A stretch of DNA of 64,000 nt from an uncultured Candidatus Peregrinibacteria bacterium (GCA_903854335.1 CAINVY010000001.1:1-64000); one strand, 5' to 3'. Positions 38,157 to 47,744 are shown, counted from the stretch's first letter. Numbers and translations: made by a program. The notes: generated from the letters alone by a model not told the origin.

Positions 38157-40454
38157 TTATAGCGCGGGAGGGACGGGCGGTGCGGTTTTCTCTTCCGGCG
38201 GTTTCTTCTCCGGGGAAATGCCCTGTGCCTCCACGACGAAAATGACCTGATCATCCTTCTTCTCTTCCGCTGCTGGGTTGGAAACGCTCATATCCGGCGC
38301 TGGAGAGGAGCTGATCGGAGAGGGGAGTGCGGTGGGCTCAGTGGGTGCGGGAAGTTCCAACTCCGGCTCTTGCACTATGGATGCAATAACTTCAGTTTCT
38401 TTGGTTGCAGGTGCAGGTTCCGCAATGGCTTGTTCCAGTTCAAGCTTCCTCTTCTTGAGATTTTGACGATAACGAAGGCGCTTGGCGCGTTTCCTTTCGC
38501 GTTCACGTTCTTCTCTTGCGAGCGCAGCATCGTCGGTCGGTTGATCCGTCGTCGTCTCTTCGATGGGTGCGGGAAATTCCACTGCAGGGGCGGGCGGAGG
38601 AGGAGGGGAGACAGGTTCAATCGGAGGCGCGACGACTTCGGGCTCTTCCACCACTGGTGTCGCTGCGGTCTGTTGCGGCTCGGAAGACGGAGGCTCAAGA
38701 GGAGCTTGCGGGGGCTGTGGAGAGGAAGCGGACTGCGGTGCAGGTACCACTTCTTGTATTGGTTCGGGAACGATCGGTGTTGGAGGAACAGTCTCATCTG
38801 ATTTCTGTTGTACGGTGGGGGGTTCGGATTGCTGCTGCGGCACGGACGCAAGCCATGGTGGGAGTGATTCGCCACGTTTATCTTCAGGCTCAGGAGAAGG
38901 AGTAGGAGCGGCGGAGACAGGCACGTTCGTCACCACCTGAGGTCGATCTTCGGGTGTTTCGGATTTTTCGAGTCCCTTGCGCAACCAGGCCGGAGCATGT
39001 TCGACATCGATCGCTCCATCGGGTGGCGCGACGGGATGTTGAGGAACCGTTGCTTCGGGGGCGGAAGGTTTCTCTTCCGGCAGTTCTTCTTCCTCGGCAT
39101 CTTGCACATCCGGTCGACGAATCTGCATCGGTGCGGGAACGTCGATCACGGAGCGGCTCTTCTCATCTTGATTCTTCACGATCTGTGATTCTGCTCGCTC
39201 GAGGTGCTCCTGCAGTCCGCCTGTGAAGCTGAGGAGCTTCCGCACGACCCACACCGCAGCGACGAGGACGGCGAGAATGACCAGGATCCAGAATGTGACG
39301 ATTAGGATCGGCCAGATCAACGATGTCGATGCGGTTGCAGTCTTCGTTTTCGAAGAGGAATGGGACGAGGCGAGTGCGGACGATGAATGATCAGATACGG
39401 AGGAAGAAGATGAGGTTGCCTGGGTCGTGATGACTTGAATGGTGAAGCTCTGTCGCGCGGTGCCGATGGGACGGCCTGTCGTGAGGTCGGTCATGTCCAC
39501 CTCCACGACGTACGTTCCGCTCTGGAGGAACGTATGATGCGGCTTCTCAAGGAGACTGCGCGATCCATCGCCGAAATCCCAGCGGTAGAAGACGGGGGCA
39601 GTGGAAATGACGGGAGCAGCGGTGAGCGAAAACTGGAGCGACCCGTCGGAAGAGGCCGTCGCATTGATCATTCCGTGATACGAACCCGAAGAGGTTTGCG
39701 GTCCCGCTGCGGAAGTCCGGATCGTGAAGTCCTGCTGTAACGTCGTACCGTCATGGAGGGATGCTACGGCGTGGACCTGCATGCCGTCCGTCGGGGAAAC
39801 GAACCAGACGTAGAGCGGCAGCTCATCCGTCCGGAAGTACGTGTTCGCAGAGAGGGACACCGTCGATCCCGTTGCGTTGGGAGTCGTTGGTGTCTGTACG
39901 GTGAGATCCAAAGAAGTGGTATCGGTACGAAGAGGAGTGAACCTCACGACATGCAAATTGTCGGGGAGCGCCAGAGTTCCCATCGTATCGCTTGGATCCG
40001 TGGAGAGGAGCGGCAGCAACGTACCGGTTGATTCCTGAGTCACAGCTCCGCTATCGGATCCCGCGATGAGCGGGCGTTGTTTCACGTCAAACAGAATGGT
40101 GCGATGACTCGCGTTGCTTCCGTCGCTTGATTGCACGGATGCATCGAGTCGGTAGGATCCCGCGTCGGTGAGCCGTGCGCGGAAAATGGGATCGCGCGTC
40201 GCCCCGACGAACATCCGATCTTTCGAAAGCACCCAGGAGTACTGCGGCGAAGGATCCGTGTTCGCAGTGACGAGTTCCAAGGTGTCACCGGCGTACACGG
40301 AAAACGATTCTGTCGGCGTCGTATCGGTCGGATCCGTTTGCGCGAGCACAGATCCGTGGAACAACTGTCGCGACCCCAGCGTCAATGCCACGACGGCAAT
40401 CGCGATGAGGATCGCGTGCGTGCGTACCCGATGTTGGTGCGGCATGCGTGTCAT
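38157..40454 (-). CDS. Exported PKD-domain protein with Pro/Glu-rich cytoplasmic tail
   Basis: This 765-residue protein has a signal sequence (about residues 13-38, AILIAIAVVALTLGSRQLF). An extracellular part of about 330 residues with Ig/PKD-like beta domains follows. One PKD core is clear: FYRWDFGDGSRSLL then HHTFLQSGTYVVEVDMTD. A Ser-rich linker and a membrane helix (SLIWPILIVTFWILVILAVL, about 380-405) come next. The long C-terminal region is Pro/Glu/Ala-rich and largely disordered, with a basic coiled stretch (REERERERKRAKRLRYR). It is 5 nt downstream of the pilin-like gene, so the two form an operon. A surface or secretion-associated role is inferred. Confidence 0.72.
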   Translation of the reverse strand: MTRMPHQHRVRTHAILIAIAVVALTLGSRQLFHGSVLAQTDPTDTTPTESFSVYAGDTLELVTANTDPSPQYSWVLSKDRMFVGATRDPIFRARLTDAGSYRLDASVQSSDGSNASHRTILFDVKQRPLIAGSDSGAVTQESTGTLLPLLSTDPSDTMGTLALPDNLHVVRFTPLRTDTTSLDLTVQTPTTPNATGSTVSLSANTYFRTDELPLYVWFVSPTDGMQVHAVASLHDGTTLQQDFTIRTSAAGPQTSSGSYHGMINATASSDGSLQFSLTAAPVISTAPVFYRWDFGDGSRSLLEKPHHTFLQSGTYVVEVDMTDLTTGRPIGTARQSFTIQVITTQATSSSSSVSDHSSSALASSHSSSKTKTATASTSLIWPILIVTFWILVILAVLVAAVWVVRKLLSFTGGLQEHLERAESQIVKNQDEKSRSVIDVPAPMQIRRPDVQDAEEEELPEEKPSAPEATVPQHPVAPPDGAIDVEHAPAWLRKGLEKSETPEDRPQVVTNVPVSAAPTPSPEPEDKRGESLPPWLASVPQQQSEPPTVQQKSDETVPPTPIVPEPIQEVVPAPQSASSPQPPQAPLEPPSSEPQQTAATPVVEEPEVVAPPIEPVSPPPPPAPAVEFPAPIEETTTDQPTDDAALAREERERERKRAKRLRYRQNLKKRKLELEQAIAEPAPATKETEVIASIVQEPELELPAPTEPTALPSPISSSPAPDMSVSNPAAEEKKDDQVIFVVEAQGISPEKKPPEEKTAPPVPPAL

Positions 40455-40459
40455 TGCAA

Positions 40460-40846
40460 TCAGCGAGAGAAGATATCGACGACGATCATGACGATGATGC
40501 GAGACAGAATGACCACGATCAATCCTATGACAGCGTAGAGAATCGATTTCTGCGCCGTATTCTTTTGCTCTTCATTGCCTTGCGAGATGATGAGGCGGAT
40601 GCCGGCAATGATGATGACAATGACGGCAGCGAGTGAGACGAAGCCGAGGATGAAGTTGATGATGGCAATGACGAGCGAGAACGCATCGAGATGCGAAGGT
40701 CCGCCGACCATGCCCGCCCAATTAATACCCCCGAACAGGCCCGGCCCCGTGAATGCGCTGTCCTCCGCGCTTGTCAGCTGCGGAAGGAAGAGCGGCAGTG
40801 CCGCAAAGAGGAACGATCGAAACAGGAGAGAGAGCTTCCGCGTCAT
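40460..40846 (-). CDS. TrbC/VirB2-like pilin-family membrane protein
   Basis: This 128-residue protein has a signal peptide (LLFRSFLFAALPLFLPQLTSA) and two membrane helices. The first is FILGFVSLAAVIVIIIAGIR. A loop SQGNEEQKNTAQKS leads to the second, ILYAVIGLIVVILSRIIVMI. The helix-loop-helix with NEE-x-K-x-AK/Q-x-x-I-x-YA-x-IG is the common layout of type IV secretion pilin-like proteins in CPR genomes. It is the first gene of a unit with the PKD protein. No VirB4 or VirB6 gene is adjacent. Confidence 0.75.
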   Translation of the reverse strand: MTRKLSLLFRSFLFAALPLFLPQLTSAEDSAFTGPGLFGGINWAGMVGGPSHLDAFSLVIAIINFILGFVSLAAVIVIIIAGIRLIISQGNEEQKNTAQKSILYAVIGLIVVILSRIIVMIVVDIFSR

Positions 40847-40913
40847 GATGGGAGAAGGTCAAGTGTGTTTGTCGCTATCTATGATAGCATAAAACCCGTT
40901 TCCTTGCCATCCC

Positions 40914-41909
40914 ATGCGACCGCGCTCTCCACGGGAAATTCTCACACCTTCGGGCCTTTCTGCCTTCCTCTGTACAGATCTCACCAATATTCGGTATCTC
41001 ACCGGGGTGGTCGTCAGCAGCGGGATGGTTCTCGTTACCGGGAAGCGCATCATGCTTTTCGTCGACGGTCGCTACCGCTTCGAAGTGGAGCATCTCGTAC
41101 TGCCGGGCATTGCGGTTCGCGACATTGCTGATCTGCCGCGCATCATGCAGGCGGAGAAGACCTGCGGATTTGAAGCGGAGCACGTCAGCGTCGGTGAGCG
41201 ATCAGCGTGGAAGAAGATTTTTTCCGCGACGAAATTCGTTCCCACCTCGGGGATCATCGAGGAATTTCGGCGGAGCAAGAGCGATCAGGAGCTGCGATTA
41301 ATGCAGCGGGCGCATCGCATGACGAAAGAACTTCTCCGTCGCGTGCCTGCGGCGCTTCGCAAGGGCGTGACGGAAGAGAAGCTCGCCAGACAATTCGGCA
41401 TTTGGGCGTTGGAGCTCGGCGCCGATGGGCTCGCATTTCCTCCTATCGTTGCGTTTGGCACGCACACCGGTATTCCGCATCATGTATCGGGGCCGCGTTC
41501 GCTCAAGAAGGGGCATCTGGTGCAGGTGGATGTGGGCGTGAAGTATCGAGGTTACTGTAGCGATCTCTCACGTGTGTTTTTCACGGCTGCGCCGACGCCG
41601 CTCCAGAAGCGAGTCTTCGAGACACTGCTGCGCGTTCAAGACGAGGTCATCAAGGAGGCGAAGCCCGGAGTCACCAATCGAGCGCTCGATCGCAGGGCCC
41701 GCACCATCCTCGCAAAGGAAGGATTGGAGGAGGCGTTCTCTCATGCGCTCGGGCATGGGCTGGGACTGGATATCCACGAGGGTGTCGTGCTTTCACAGAA
41801 GCGCAGGGAGATGAAGCTCTTGAAGAACGAAGTGGTGACCGTCGAGCCCGGCGTGTACTTCCCCGGAAAATTTGGCATGCGCATAGAGGATCAGATGTTT
41901 CTGTCTTAG
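40914..41909 (+). CDS. M24 metallopeptidase (Xaa-Pro aminopeptidase/dipeptidase type)
   Basis: This 331-residue pita-bread peptidase probably cleaves Xaa-Pro bonds. The N-terminal creatinase-like domain includes LTNIRYLTGVVVSSGM. All five metal ligands are visible in order: Asp in VQVDVGVKYRG, Asp in CSDLSRVFF, His in HALGHGLGLDIHE, Glu in VTVEPGVYFPG and Glu in MRIEDQM. It ends shortly after the last ligand, shorter than PepP but close to PepQ-like forms of CPR and archaea. It is divergent from the pilin-like gene. Confidence 0.9.
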   Translation: MRPRSPREILTPSGLSAFLCTDLTNIRYLTGVVVSSGMVLVTGKRIMLFVDGRYRFEVEHLVLPGIAVRDIADLPRIMQAEKTCGFEAEHVSVGERSAWKKIFSATKFVPTSGIIEEFRRSKSDQELRLMQRAHRMTKELLRRVPAALRKGVTEEKLARQFGIWALELGADGLAFPPIVAFGTHTGIPHHVSGPRSLKKGHLVQVDVGVKYRGYCSDLSRVFFTAAPTPLQKRVFETLLRVQDEVIKEAKPGVTNRALDRRARTILAKEGLEEAFSHALGHGLGLDIHEGVVLSQKRREMKLLKNEVVTVEPGVYFPGKFGMRIEDQMFLS

Positions 41910-41935
41910 GGGTGGCAGAAAACGAAATTCTCTGC

Positions 41936-41941
41936 TACAAT
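41936..41941 (+). promoter_or_regulatory. Extended -10 before the 3D/PG-binding gene
   Basis: TCTGCTACAAT holds an extended -10 (TGC plus TACAAT), ending 8 nt before the ATG at 41950. Confidence 0.5.
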
Positions 41942-41949
41942 GAACGGAA

Positions 41950-43320
41950 ATGCACATCACTCACCGCATCACAACGTTCGTGCTCTTTGCAGCACTCCTC
42001 GCGCCCGCCTATGCGGACAGTGCTCTCACGGATGCGGCGAAGTCGCGTTCTCAGGACTTTGTCGTTACCGCGTACTACTCGCCGCTTCCCAATCAGTGCT
42101 GCTACGTCACCGGTTCCTACGCATCGGATATCGCTCTTAACGGGAACGGGACGAACGGTGCCAATGGTGCGGAAGTGCATCTCGGTATGGCTGCGGCTCC
42201 CGCTTCCTATCCGTTCGGAACACGGATTTCCATTCCGGGCATCGGCATCGTGACGGTGCAGGACCGCGGCTCCGCGATTCGCACACAGACGGGAGCGGAT
42301 CGTCTCGATATTTGGATGGGGTCGGGAGAAGAGGGTCTCGCGCGAGCGCTCTCCTGGGGGCAGAGGCGCGTGACCGGAACTGTCTATCCGCTCGGGGGCA
42401 GTCAGCCGGCGGAACGTGTCGATCTCTCCGGTGTCGCATCTGCGCTCAGTGTGCTCAAGCCTTACGCAGCGAAGCAGACCGATTTGCTGACGCTTCGACC
42501 GAAGAGTGGTGATCGCGGTATGTCCGTCGAAATTTTGCAGGACACATTGCGGAGCATCGGCTACTTCCAGAGATCTTCTTCGGGGCTCTTCGGAGATCAA
42601 ACCAAGGAGGCACTGGGAAACTTTCTCAAGGACTATGCTCTCTCAGAGCCTTCGGACAGCGTGACGGACACGACGGCGGCCTACTTGGTAGCGGCGTTGG
42701 ATCGCAAGGACAGCATCTCTCCGATTACGACGAACGTCTCGAAGGGCAGTGATCCATCCGCGGTGCGAAGCGCACAGAGGACGCTTCGTTATCTGGGATT
42801 TTACCGCGGTCGAACCGACGGAAATTACGATCAGAACCTGCATGATGCCATCCTCGCGTTTCAAATTTCCTCGAATGTTCTCACATCGTCCGGCCAGAGC
42901 GGTGCCGGCATCATCGGACCTAAAACGCGGCTTGCCATAGGGCTGAAGTGGAATCAGAAGCTTGTCAAAGAAAACGCGGCAGGCGTCCTCGTGGTCGAAC
43001 GGATTCGTCAGCTCTTGATCGCGAAAGGATATGAGATCGACACCTTCCTCTCGAAGGGGGATAGCGGCTCTCAGGTGAGAGTCCTTCAGTCGCTGCTCGC
43101 GCAGAGGGGATACCTGGATCGAAGTCGCGTGACCGGATTCTTCGGCGCCGAGACGGAGAGCGCAGTGATCGCGTATCAGATGCATGCGGGTCTCATCAAA
43201 AATCAGCGTGAATCTGGAGCGGGATACGTCGGACCCGGGACGAGGAAGCAGCTGGTGTCGGAGGAGAGCTCGAAGCTCTACGATCTCGTGCGCAGTCAGG
43301 GGTGGAAGTCGGTTCTCTAA
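41950..43320 (+). CDS. Secreted 3D-domain protein with three peptidoglycan-binding repeats
   Basis: A signal peptide ends near AYADS (residue 23). Residues about 36-140 form a 3D/double-psi-barrel domain: VTAYYSPLPNQCC, FGTRISIPGIGIVTVQDRGS, and DRLDIWMGSGEEGLARALSWG. The Asp residues that name the 3D domain (DRG, DRLDIW) are present, as in MltA and Stp/RpfB-like lytic enzymes. Three PG_binding_1-type repeats follow, at about 170-235 (GDRGMSVEILQDTLRSIGYF), 265-335 (SAVRSAQRTLRYLGFYRG) and 375-440 (GSQVRVLQSLLAQRGYLDR). A murein-cleaving transglycosylase is inferred. A rlpA-like gene follows. Confidence 0.85.
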   Translation: MHITHRITTFVLFAALLAPAYADSALTDAAKSRSQDFVVTAYYSPLPNQCCYVTGSYASDIALNGNGTNGANGAEVHLGMAAAPASYPFGTRISIPGIGIVTVQDRGSAIRTQTGADRLDIWMGSGEEGLARALSWGQRRVTGTVYPLGGSQPAERVDLSGVASALSVLKPYAAKQTDLLTLRPKSGDRGMSVEILQDTLRSIGYFQRSSSGLFGDQTKEALGNFLKDYALSEPSDSVTDTTAAYLVAALDRKDSISPITTNVSKGSDPSAVRSAQRTLRYLGFYRGRTDGNYDQNLHDAILAFQISSNVLTSSGQSGAGIIGPKTRLAIGLKWNQKLVKENAAGVLVVERIRQLLIAKGYEIDTFLSKGDSGSQVRVLQSLLAQRGYLDRSRVTGFFGAETESAVIAYQMHAGLIKNQRESGAGYVGPGTRKQLVSEESSKLYDLVRSQGWKSVL

Positions 43321-43420
43321 GAAAAATTCTTCAGAATCAGTTCGTTGACAGAGCGTCTTTTTCATTCTGCGGCGGGCTTACAAGGCTTGCAATTCGTGGA
43401 ACTTTCACGAGAATCAACCA

Positions 43421-44482
43421 ATGCGCAAAATGATTTCCCTCCTTTGCGGAGCGTCCGTCTTTCTCTCCGCCATCACGCCGACACTCGCGGCCGATACCAT
43501 TTCTCGTCGCGACGGATTCCTCCTGATTTGGTCGAGTATCGAGCGGCAGTTGTATCCTTGTAATGAGGCGTTTTCGGATGTTTCAAAGGGAGAGAAGGGG
43601 TACGCCGAGATCTCATATGCGAAGTGCCGCGGCATCATCGACGAGGCTCCCACCTTCAGGTCGACAGCTCCGCTCAATCTGGAAGACGCATTACTCTGGC
43701 TTTTTCGGTCTCGCAGTGTGGAGGGGAAAGATTGGAAAACCATGCCGCAGACGAGTGATTTCCCTTCTCTCCTTACGCGCTATCCGATCGCCTCTTCAGA
43801 TCCAAAAGTTTTGAAGAATACGTTTCTCTCTCAGGATCAGTTGTTTGGGCTCATGCGACATCTCGATCGGTTGCTTTCGACGGAGCCGCACCAAGTGAGT
43901 TTGTACGGAGAGGAATTTCAGGGGGCGGGAACGGCTTCGGGTGAGAAGTTCGACATGTACGCGTTTACCGCGGCGCACAAGACGTTTCCGCTGGACACGC
44001 TGGTGAAGGTGACCAATATTCAAAACAGCAAGAGCGTTATCGTGCGCATCAATGATCGGGGACCCTACGTGAAGGGGCGGGATATGGATTTGAGCGTGGC
44101 TTCGTTCGAGTCGATTGCGGACAGATCCGCAGGAGTCATACAGGCCACCTTTCAACGACTTGGAGCGGCATCCATTGTCGGCCCCTGCACGCGTCTCAAC
44201 GTCTTTCAGACGCGCATCGTGCCTGGTGTTCGATTACTTCCGGGCATTTCCCAATCCTTCGCGCTCGGGGGAGAGATCACGCTTCGGTCCTCCGCCTCCT
44301 TCGTCGTGCGATCGGTGCGCTACCCCGACGGCTTCACGGCGTCGGTCGAAAATTGGATCCTCCCGGGAGAGACATACCAATTCAAACCTTCGGTGACGGG
44401 CACGTATCTCTTCCGTATCGGGTCGATTGATGGTCGCGAGCGCTCTCTGAGTACGGATGTGGTGCAATGCCCCGCTTCCTGA
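43421..44482 (+). CDS. rlpA: RlpA-like septal ring lytic transglycosylase
   Basis: This exported protein of 353 residues has a signal peptide (SLLCGASVFLSAITPTLAA). Residues about 24-140 are an SLH-like or helical region (ISRRDGFLLIWSSIERQLYP). The RlpA double-psi beta-barrel at about 150-250 is clear: SLYGEEFQGAGTASGEKFDM, FTAAHKTFPLDTLVKVTN, SVIVRINDRGPYVKGRDMDL. The His and Asp of the DPBB active site are both present. RlpA enzymes cleave naked glycan strands at the septum. A beta-rich tail replaces the SPOR domain of proteobacterial RlpA. It sits between the 3D/PGB gene and the TraG-like ATPase. Confidence 0.88.
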   Translation: MRKMISLLCGASVFLSAITPTLAADTISRRDGFLLIWSSIERQLYPCNEAFSDVSKGEKGYAEISYAKCRGIIDEAPTFRSTAPLNLEDALLWLFRSRSVEGKDWKTMPQTSDFPSLLTRYPIASSDPKVLKNTFLSQDQLFGLMRHLDRLLSTEPHQVSLYGEEFQGAGTASGEKFDMYAFTAAHKTFPLDTLVKVTNIQNSKSVIVRINDRGPYVKGRDMDLSVASFESIADRSAGVIQATFQRLGAASIVGPCTRLNVFQTRIVPGVRLLPGISQSFALGGEITLRSSASFVVRSVRYPDGFTASVENWILPGETYQFKPSVTGTYLFRIGSIDGRERSLSTDVVQCPAS

Positions 44483-44566
44483 CGCCGGTGCCCTAATTCT
44501 GGTTTCTGCTTCAAAATTCACCATGAAAGCAGACCACCTTTTCTTCTACCTGACCTCTCGAATTTG

Positions 44567-44575
44567 TGCTATAAT
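44567..44575 (+). promoter_or_regulatory. Extended -10 promoter of the TraG-like gene
   Basis: TGCTATAAT is a perfect extended -10 consensus, 26 nt before the ATG at 44602. Confidence 0.55.
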
Positions 44576-44601
44576 ATGCAGAATTCTCTATTGTAATACT
44601 A

Positions 44602-47286
44602 ATGGTCGGATTTCTGAGATTCTTCTTCTGGCCCATCCTCTGGATCCTCGTCTGGTTGCTCAGTGAGGTGGCCTTTCACGCAAATTTGTTCTGGATCGCA
44701 TGGGGGTGGTGGGTTTCCAATCCTTTGGGGAACACGGCCCTCATCATCGCGGCGTACTTCATGTGGAGGTACGCGGTGTTCTCTACGCGCTTCCTCTACG
44801 CACTGTGGATGGGCAAGCGACTCGTGTCGATGAAGGTTCTGCTCCCGCGCACGGACAGCAAAATTGATCAGGAGAAACGCACCGAGAAAGATTTTAAGGA
44901 GAAGGTCGCCATCATGGAGCAGCTCTACCGCGCACTGTGGGAGGTAAAGAGCCTCACGTTCTGGAGGTTTTTGCATTTTTGGATCTTCCGCTACGCGACG
45001 ATCAGCTTCGAGCTCTACGTGGAGAACGGCGAACTCATTTTCTACGTGTTGGCACAGAAGAGTCTCATTTCCATCGTGGAGAAGCAGATCACGTCTTTCT
45101 ATCCCGATGCAGAAGTCTCGCTGCAATTGACGCCGGAGATTTGGAAGAAGGGGAGCAAGCTCGTCGGGTACAACATGATAACGAAGAGAAAATTCTTCTA
45201 CCCGATTCGTTTTTACGAGGAGATGCAGGATGACCCTCTCAACGATGTCGGCAACGTTCTTTCGAAGATGGAAGCGAACGAAACGGCGTGTGTGCAAGTG
45301 CTGATCACGCCGGTGTTCTCCGATCGCTGGGCGAAGAAGACCGAGAAATTTGCGAGCAGCAAATTCAAGGGGAAGGAGGACAGTTGGCTTTCTCACATAC
45401 CCATCCTTTCGACGTTGATCGAGATTCTCGGAGGCATTGCGACGGGAACGGAGGGATCGACGTTCGCGCCCGGGGCCTCACATGGCGATTCGTTTGTGCG
45501 TATGATCCAGCCCGAGGAGGAGCTTTACAAGCGCATGGGACAGAAGGCGGGCATGAGTGGGTTCCATTCGACCGTGCGTGTTTTTGCATCGTCGAACACG
45601 TGGGAGAAAGCAATCGATCTTTCGAACAACATTGAAGTCGCTTTCAATGTCTACAAGGACGTCTACGGCAATTGGTTCCAGGGACGACGCATTTTCTTCG
45701 ATTTCTTCCCGCTTATCTTCAACGCGCCGATGATGCATTACTTGTGGAAGAATCGCATCAACGGATTCTGGCACAAGACGGACCTCTTCACGGAGAAGGA
45801 ACTTGCGAGCCTCTATCATTTTCCGGACAGCCGTTACAACAAGATTCCGATCATCCAGTGGATTACGTACAAGGTGCTGCCTCCTCCCCCGAACGCTCCC
45901 GACGACGGCATCGTCATCGGCGTGAACCGGTACCGTGCCGGGGAGAAGATGATCCGATTTCTCGACACTGATCGCACACGTCATCAGTACATCATCGGGA
46001 AATCCGGTTGCGGAAAATCCGCGCTTTTGAATTATCAGGCGCGGCAGGACATCGCGCGCGGGGCAGGGCTCTGCGTCGTCGATCCCCACGGCGATCTCAT
46101 CGAGGACGTGCTTGCGCACATTCCCAAGGAGCGTGCGAGGGATGTCATCCTCTTTAACCCTGCGGACACGGAACGTCCGATGGGATTGAACCTCCTTGAG
46201 GCCAAAACCGACGAGGAGAAGGATCGCGCCTCTCTGGATGCGATGGAGATCTTCATTAAGCTCTTCGGCAACGAGATCTTCGGTCCGCGTTTGCAGCACT
46301 ACTTCCGCAACGGTTGTCTCACGCTCATGGACGATGAGGATGAGGGGGCGACGCTCATCGACGTGCCGCGCCTCTTTGTCGACGACGAGTTCCAGCGTTA
46401 CAAACTGAGCAAATGCCGCAACGTCGTGGTGCGCAGTTTCTGGGAGCACGAAATGGTGAAGACGGGCGCAAGGGAGAAGGAGGAAATGATCCCGTACTTT
46501 TCGGCGAAGTTCGGACCGTTCATCACCAATACGACGATGCGCAACATCATTGGACAGCCCAAGAGCGCCTTCGATATACGTGCCATCATGGATCAGGGGA
46601 AGATTCTTCTCGTGAACCTCTCGAAAGGAAGAATCGGCGACATCAATGCGCAGCTCCTCGGACTTATCTTCGTGAACAAGGTGAACATGTGTGCCCTCTC
46701 TCGCGCCGACATGGCGGAGAAAGAGCGACGCCGCTTCTACCTCTACGTCGACGAATTTCAGAACTTCATTACCGACGCCTTCGCGACGATCCTCTCCGAG
46801 GCGCGCAAGTACGAGCTCGCACTCATCATGGCGCACCAGTACATCGGACAGCTCGTCGGAAAGACCGCCGAGTACGAGCAGGCGAATACCAAAATGCGTG
46901 ACGCCGTCTTCGGTAACGTTGGCACGATCCTGAGCTTCAAGATCGGCGCGGAGGACGCGGAGTACATGGCGAAGGAAATGGCGCCCGTGCTCAGTGAGCA
47001 GGATGTCATCGGGATTCCGAACTTCCACTGCTACGTGAAGCTCAACATCAACAACACCACGTCGCGCCCCTTCTCGATGGCGACCATCTGGGACGAATCC
47101 GACCGCAACGACAAGCTTGCCGGGCTCATCAAGGAATACAGTCGGATGAAGTACGGGCGCAAGAAGATTTTCGTTGATCAGGAGATCGAGGATCGCATCG
47201 GCATCGGGCATAGCGCGCCGGAGCAGACGCCAACTCCGACCGAAACACCGCCATCGACACCGGCGGTACAGCCACTTTCGGCTTAA
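44602..47286 (+). CDS. TraG/VirD4-like conjugative transfer ATPase
   Basis: This 894-residue protein has two N-terminal membrane helices (about residues 5-28 and 35-58). A cytoplasmic domain of about 390 residues follows that is typical of CPR homologues and lacks a firm family for me. The RecA-like motor has Walker A IIGKSGCGKSALLN (about 464-477) and VVDPHGDLIEDVL. Walker B is YLYVDEFQNF with Asp717-Glu718, and the sensor region is LALIMAHQYIGQL. The tail is Pro/Thr-rich. Homologues couple DNA or protein substrates to type IV secretion or DNA uptake machines. VirB4 and relaxase genes are not seen, so direction and substrate are unknown. Confidence 0.85.
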   Translation: MVGFLRFFFWPILWILVWLLSEVAFHANLFWIAWGWWVSNPLGNTALIIAAYFMWRYAVFSTRFLYALWMGKRLVSMKVLLPRTDSKIDQEKRTEKDFKEKVAIMEQLYRALWEVKSLTFWRFLHFWIFRYATISFELYVENGELIFYVLAQKSLISIVEKQITSFYPDAEVSLQLTPEIWKKGSKLVGYNMITKRKFFYPIRFYEEMQDDPLNDVGNVLSKMEANETACVQVLITPVFSDRWAKKTEKFASSKFKGKEDSWLSHIPILSTLIEILGGIATGTEGSTFAPGASHGDSFVRMIQPEEELYKRMGQKAGMSGFHSTVRVFASSNTWEKAIDLSNNIEVAFNVYKDVYGNWFQGRRIFFDFFPLIFNAPMMHYLWKNRINGFWHKTDLFTEKELASLYHFPDSRYNKIPIIQWITYKVLPPPPNAPDDGIVIGVNRYRAGEKMIRFLDTDRTRHQYIIGKSGCGKSALLNYQARQDIARGAGLCVVDPHGDLIEDVLAHIPKERARDVILFNPADTERPMGLNLLEAKTDEEKDRASLDAMEIFIKLFGNEIFGPRLQHYFRNGCLTLMDDEDEGATLIDVPRLFVDDEFQRYKLSKCRNVVVRSFWEHEMVKTGAREKEEMIPYFSAKFGPFITNTTMRNIIGQPKSAFDIRAIMDQGKILLVNLSKGRIGDINAQLLGLIFVNKVNMCALSRADMAEKERRRFYLYVDEFQNFITDAFATILSEARKYELALIMAHQYIGQLVGKTAEYEQANTKMRDAVFGNVGTILSFKIGAEDAEYMAKEMAPVLSEQDVIGIPNFHCYVKLNINNTTSRPFSMATIWDESDRNDKLAGLIKEYSRMKYGRKKIFVDQEIEDRIGIGHSAPEQTPTPTETPPSTPAVQPLSA

Positions 47287-47300
47287 GAGGAGCGGATAGG

Positions 47301-47329
47301 TTTTCATCGCGCACCGATTCCCGTATGAT
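47301..47329 (+). promoter_or_regulatory. Promoter of the YbaB gene
   Basis: TTTTCA (47301-47306), a 17-nt spacer and TATGAT (47324-47329) end 6 nt before the ATG at 47336. Confidence 0.5.
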
Positions 47330-47335
47330 CTTGCC

Positions 47336-47626
47336 ATGGTCTCATTCTCTCAAGCCAAAGACATGTTCCGCCTCCAGCGCGAGGCGAAGAAAGTGAAGAA
47401 GGAACTGAGGAACGTGCACGTCGAAGCGGAAGCATCGGGCGTGAAGGTGGTAGTGAACGCCGAGATGGAAGTGATTTCCATCGAGATTGCCGAAAGCGTT
47501 GCAGTTGCATCCGTTCCCTCGCTCATGAAAGACGCGCTCAACAGGGCGCTGAAGAAGGCGCAGGTCGTCTCTGCCGAGAAGATGCAGGGCATCATGGGGG
47601 AGATGGGAATGCCGACGGGAGGGTAG
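47336..47626 (+). CDS. YbaB/EbfC-family nucleoid-associated protein
   Basis: This 96-residue DNA-binding protein has a charged N-terminal helix (RLQREAKKVKKELRNVHVEA), then beta strands VKVVVNAEMEVISIEI. A C-terminal helix follows (SLMKDALNRALKKAQVVSAE) and a Met/Gly-rich end (MQGIMGEMGMPTGG), all typical of YbaB dimers. In many bacteria recR follows, but here mltG does. Confidence 0.9.
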   Translation: MVSFSQAKDMFRLQREAKKVKKELRNVHVEAEASGVKVVVNAEMEVISIEIAESVAVASVPSLMKDALNRALKKAQVVSAEKMQGIMGEMGMPTGG

Positions 47627-47652
47627 GACGGAGGGATGAGGACTGAAGACTT

Positions 47653-47724
47653 AGGACGTAGGATTGTTGGATGCAAAGATTTTTGAAATATGAGCTGTCC
47701 TCTACGTCCTTTGTCCTACGTCCT
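47653..47724 (+). other. Inverted repeat between ybaB and mltG
   Basis: AGGACGTAGGA (47653-47663) and TCCTACGTCCT (47714-47724) are perfectly complementary over 11 bp with a 50-nt loop. Further GAGGAC/GTCCTC copies flank them. A large cruciform or stem-loop could form just upstream of the mltG promoter. Confidence 0.45.
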
Positions 47725-47732
47725 CTGTCCTC

Positions 47733-47738
47733 TATCAT
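47733..47738 (+). promoter_or_regulatory. -10 box of mltG
   Basis: TATCAT ends 6 nt before the ATG at 47745. A weak TTGTCC lies 16 nt upstream. Confidence 0.45.
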
Positions 47739-47744
47739 GACTCC

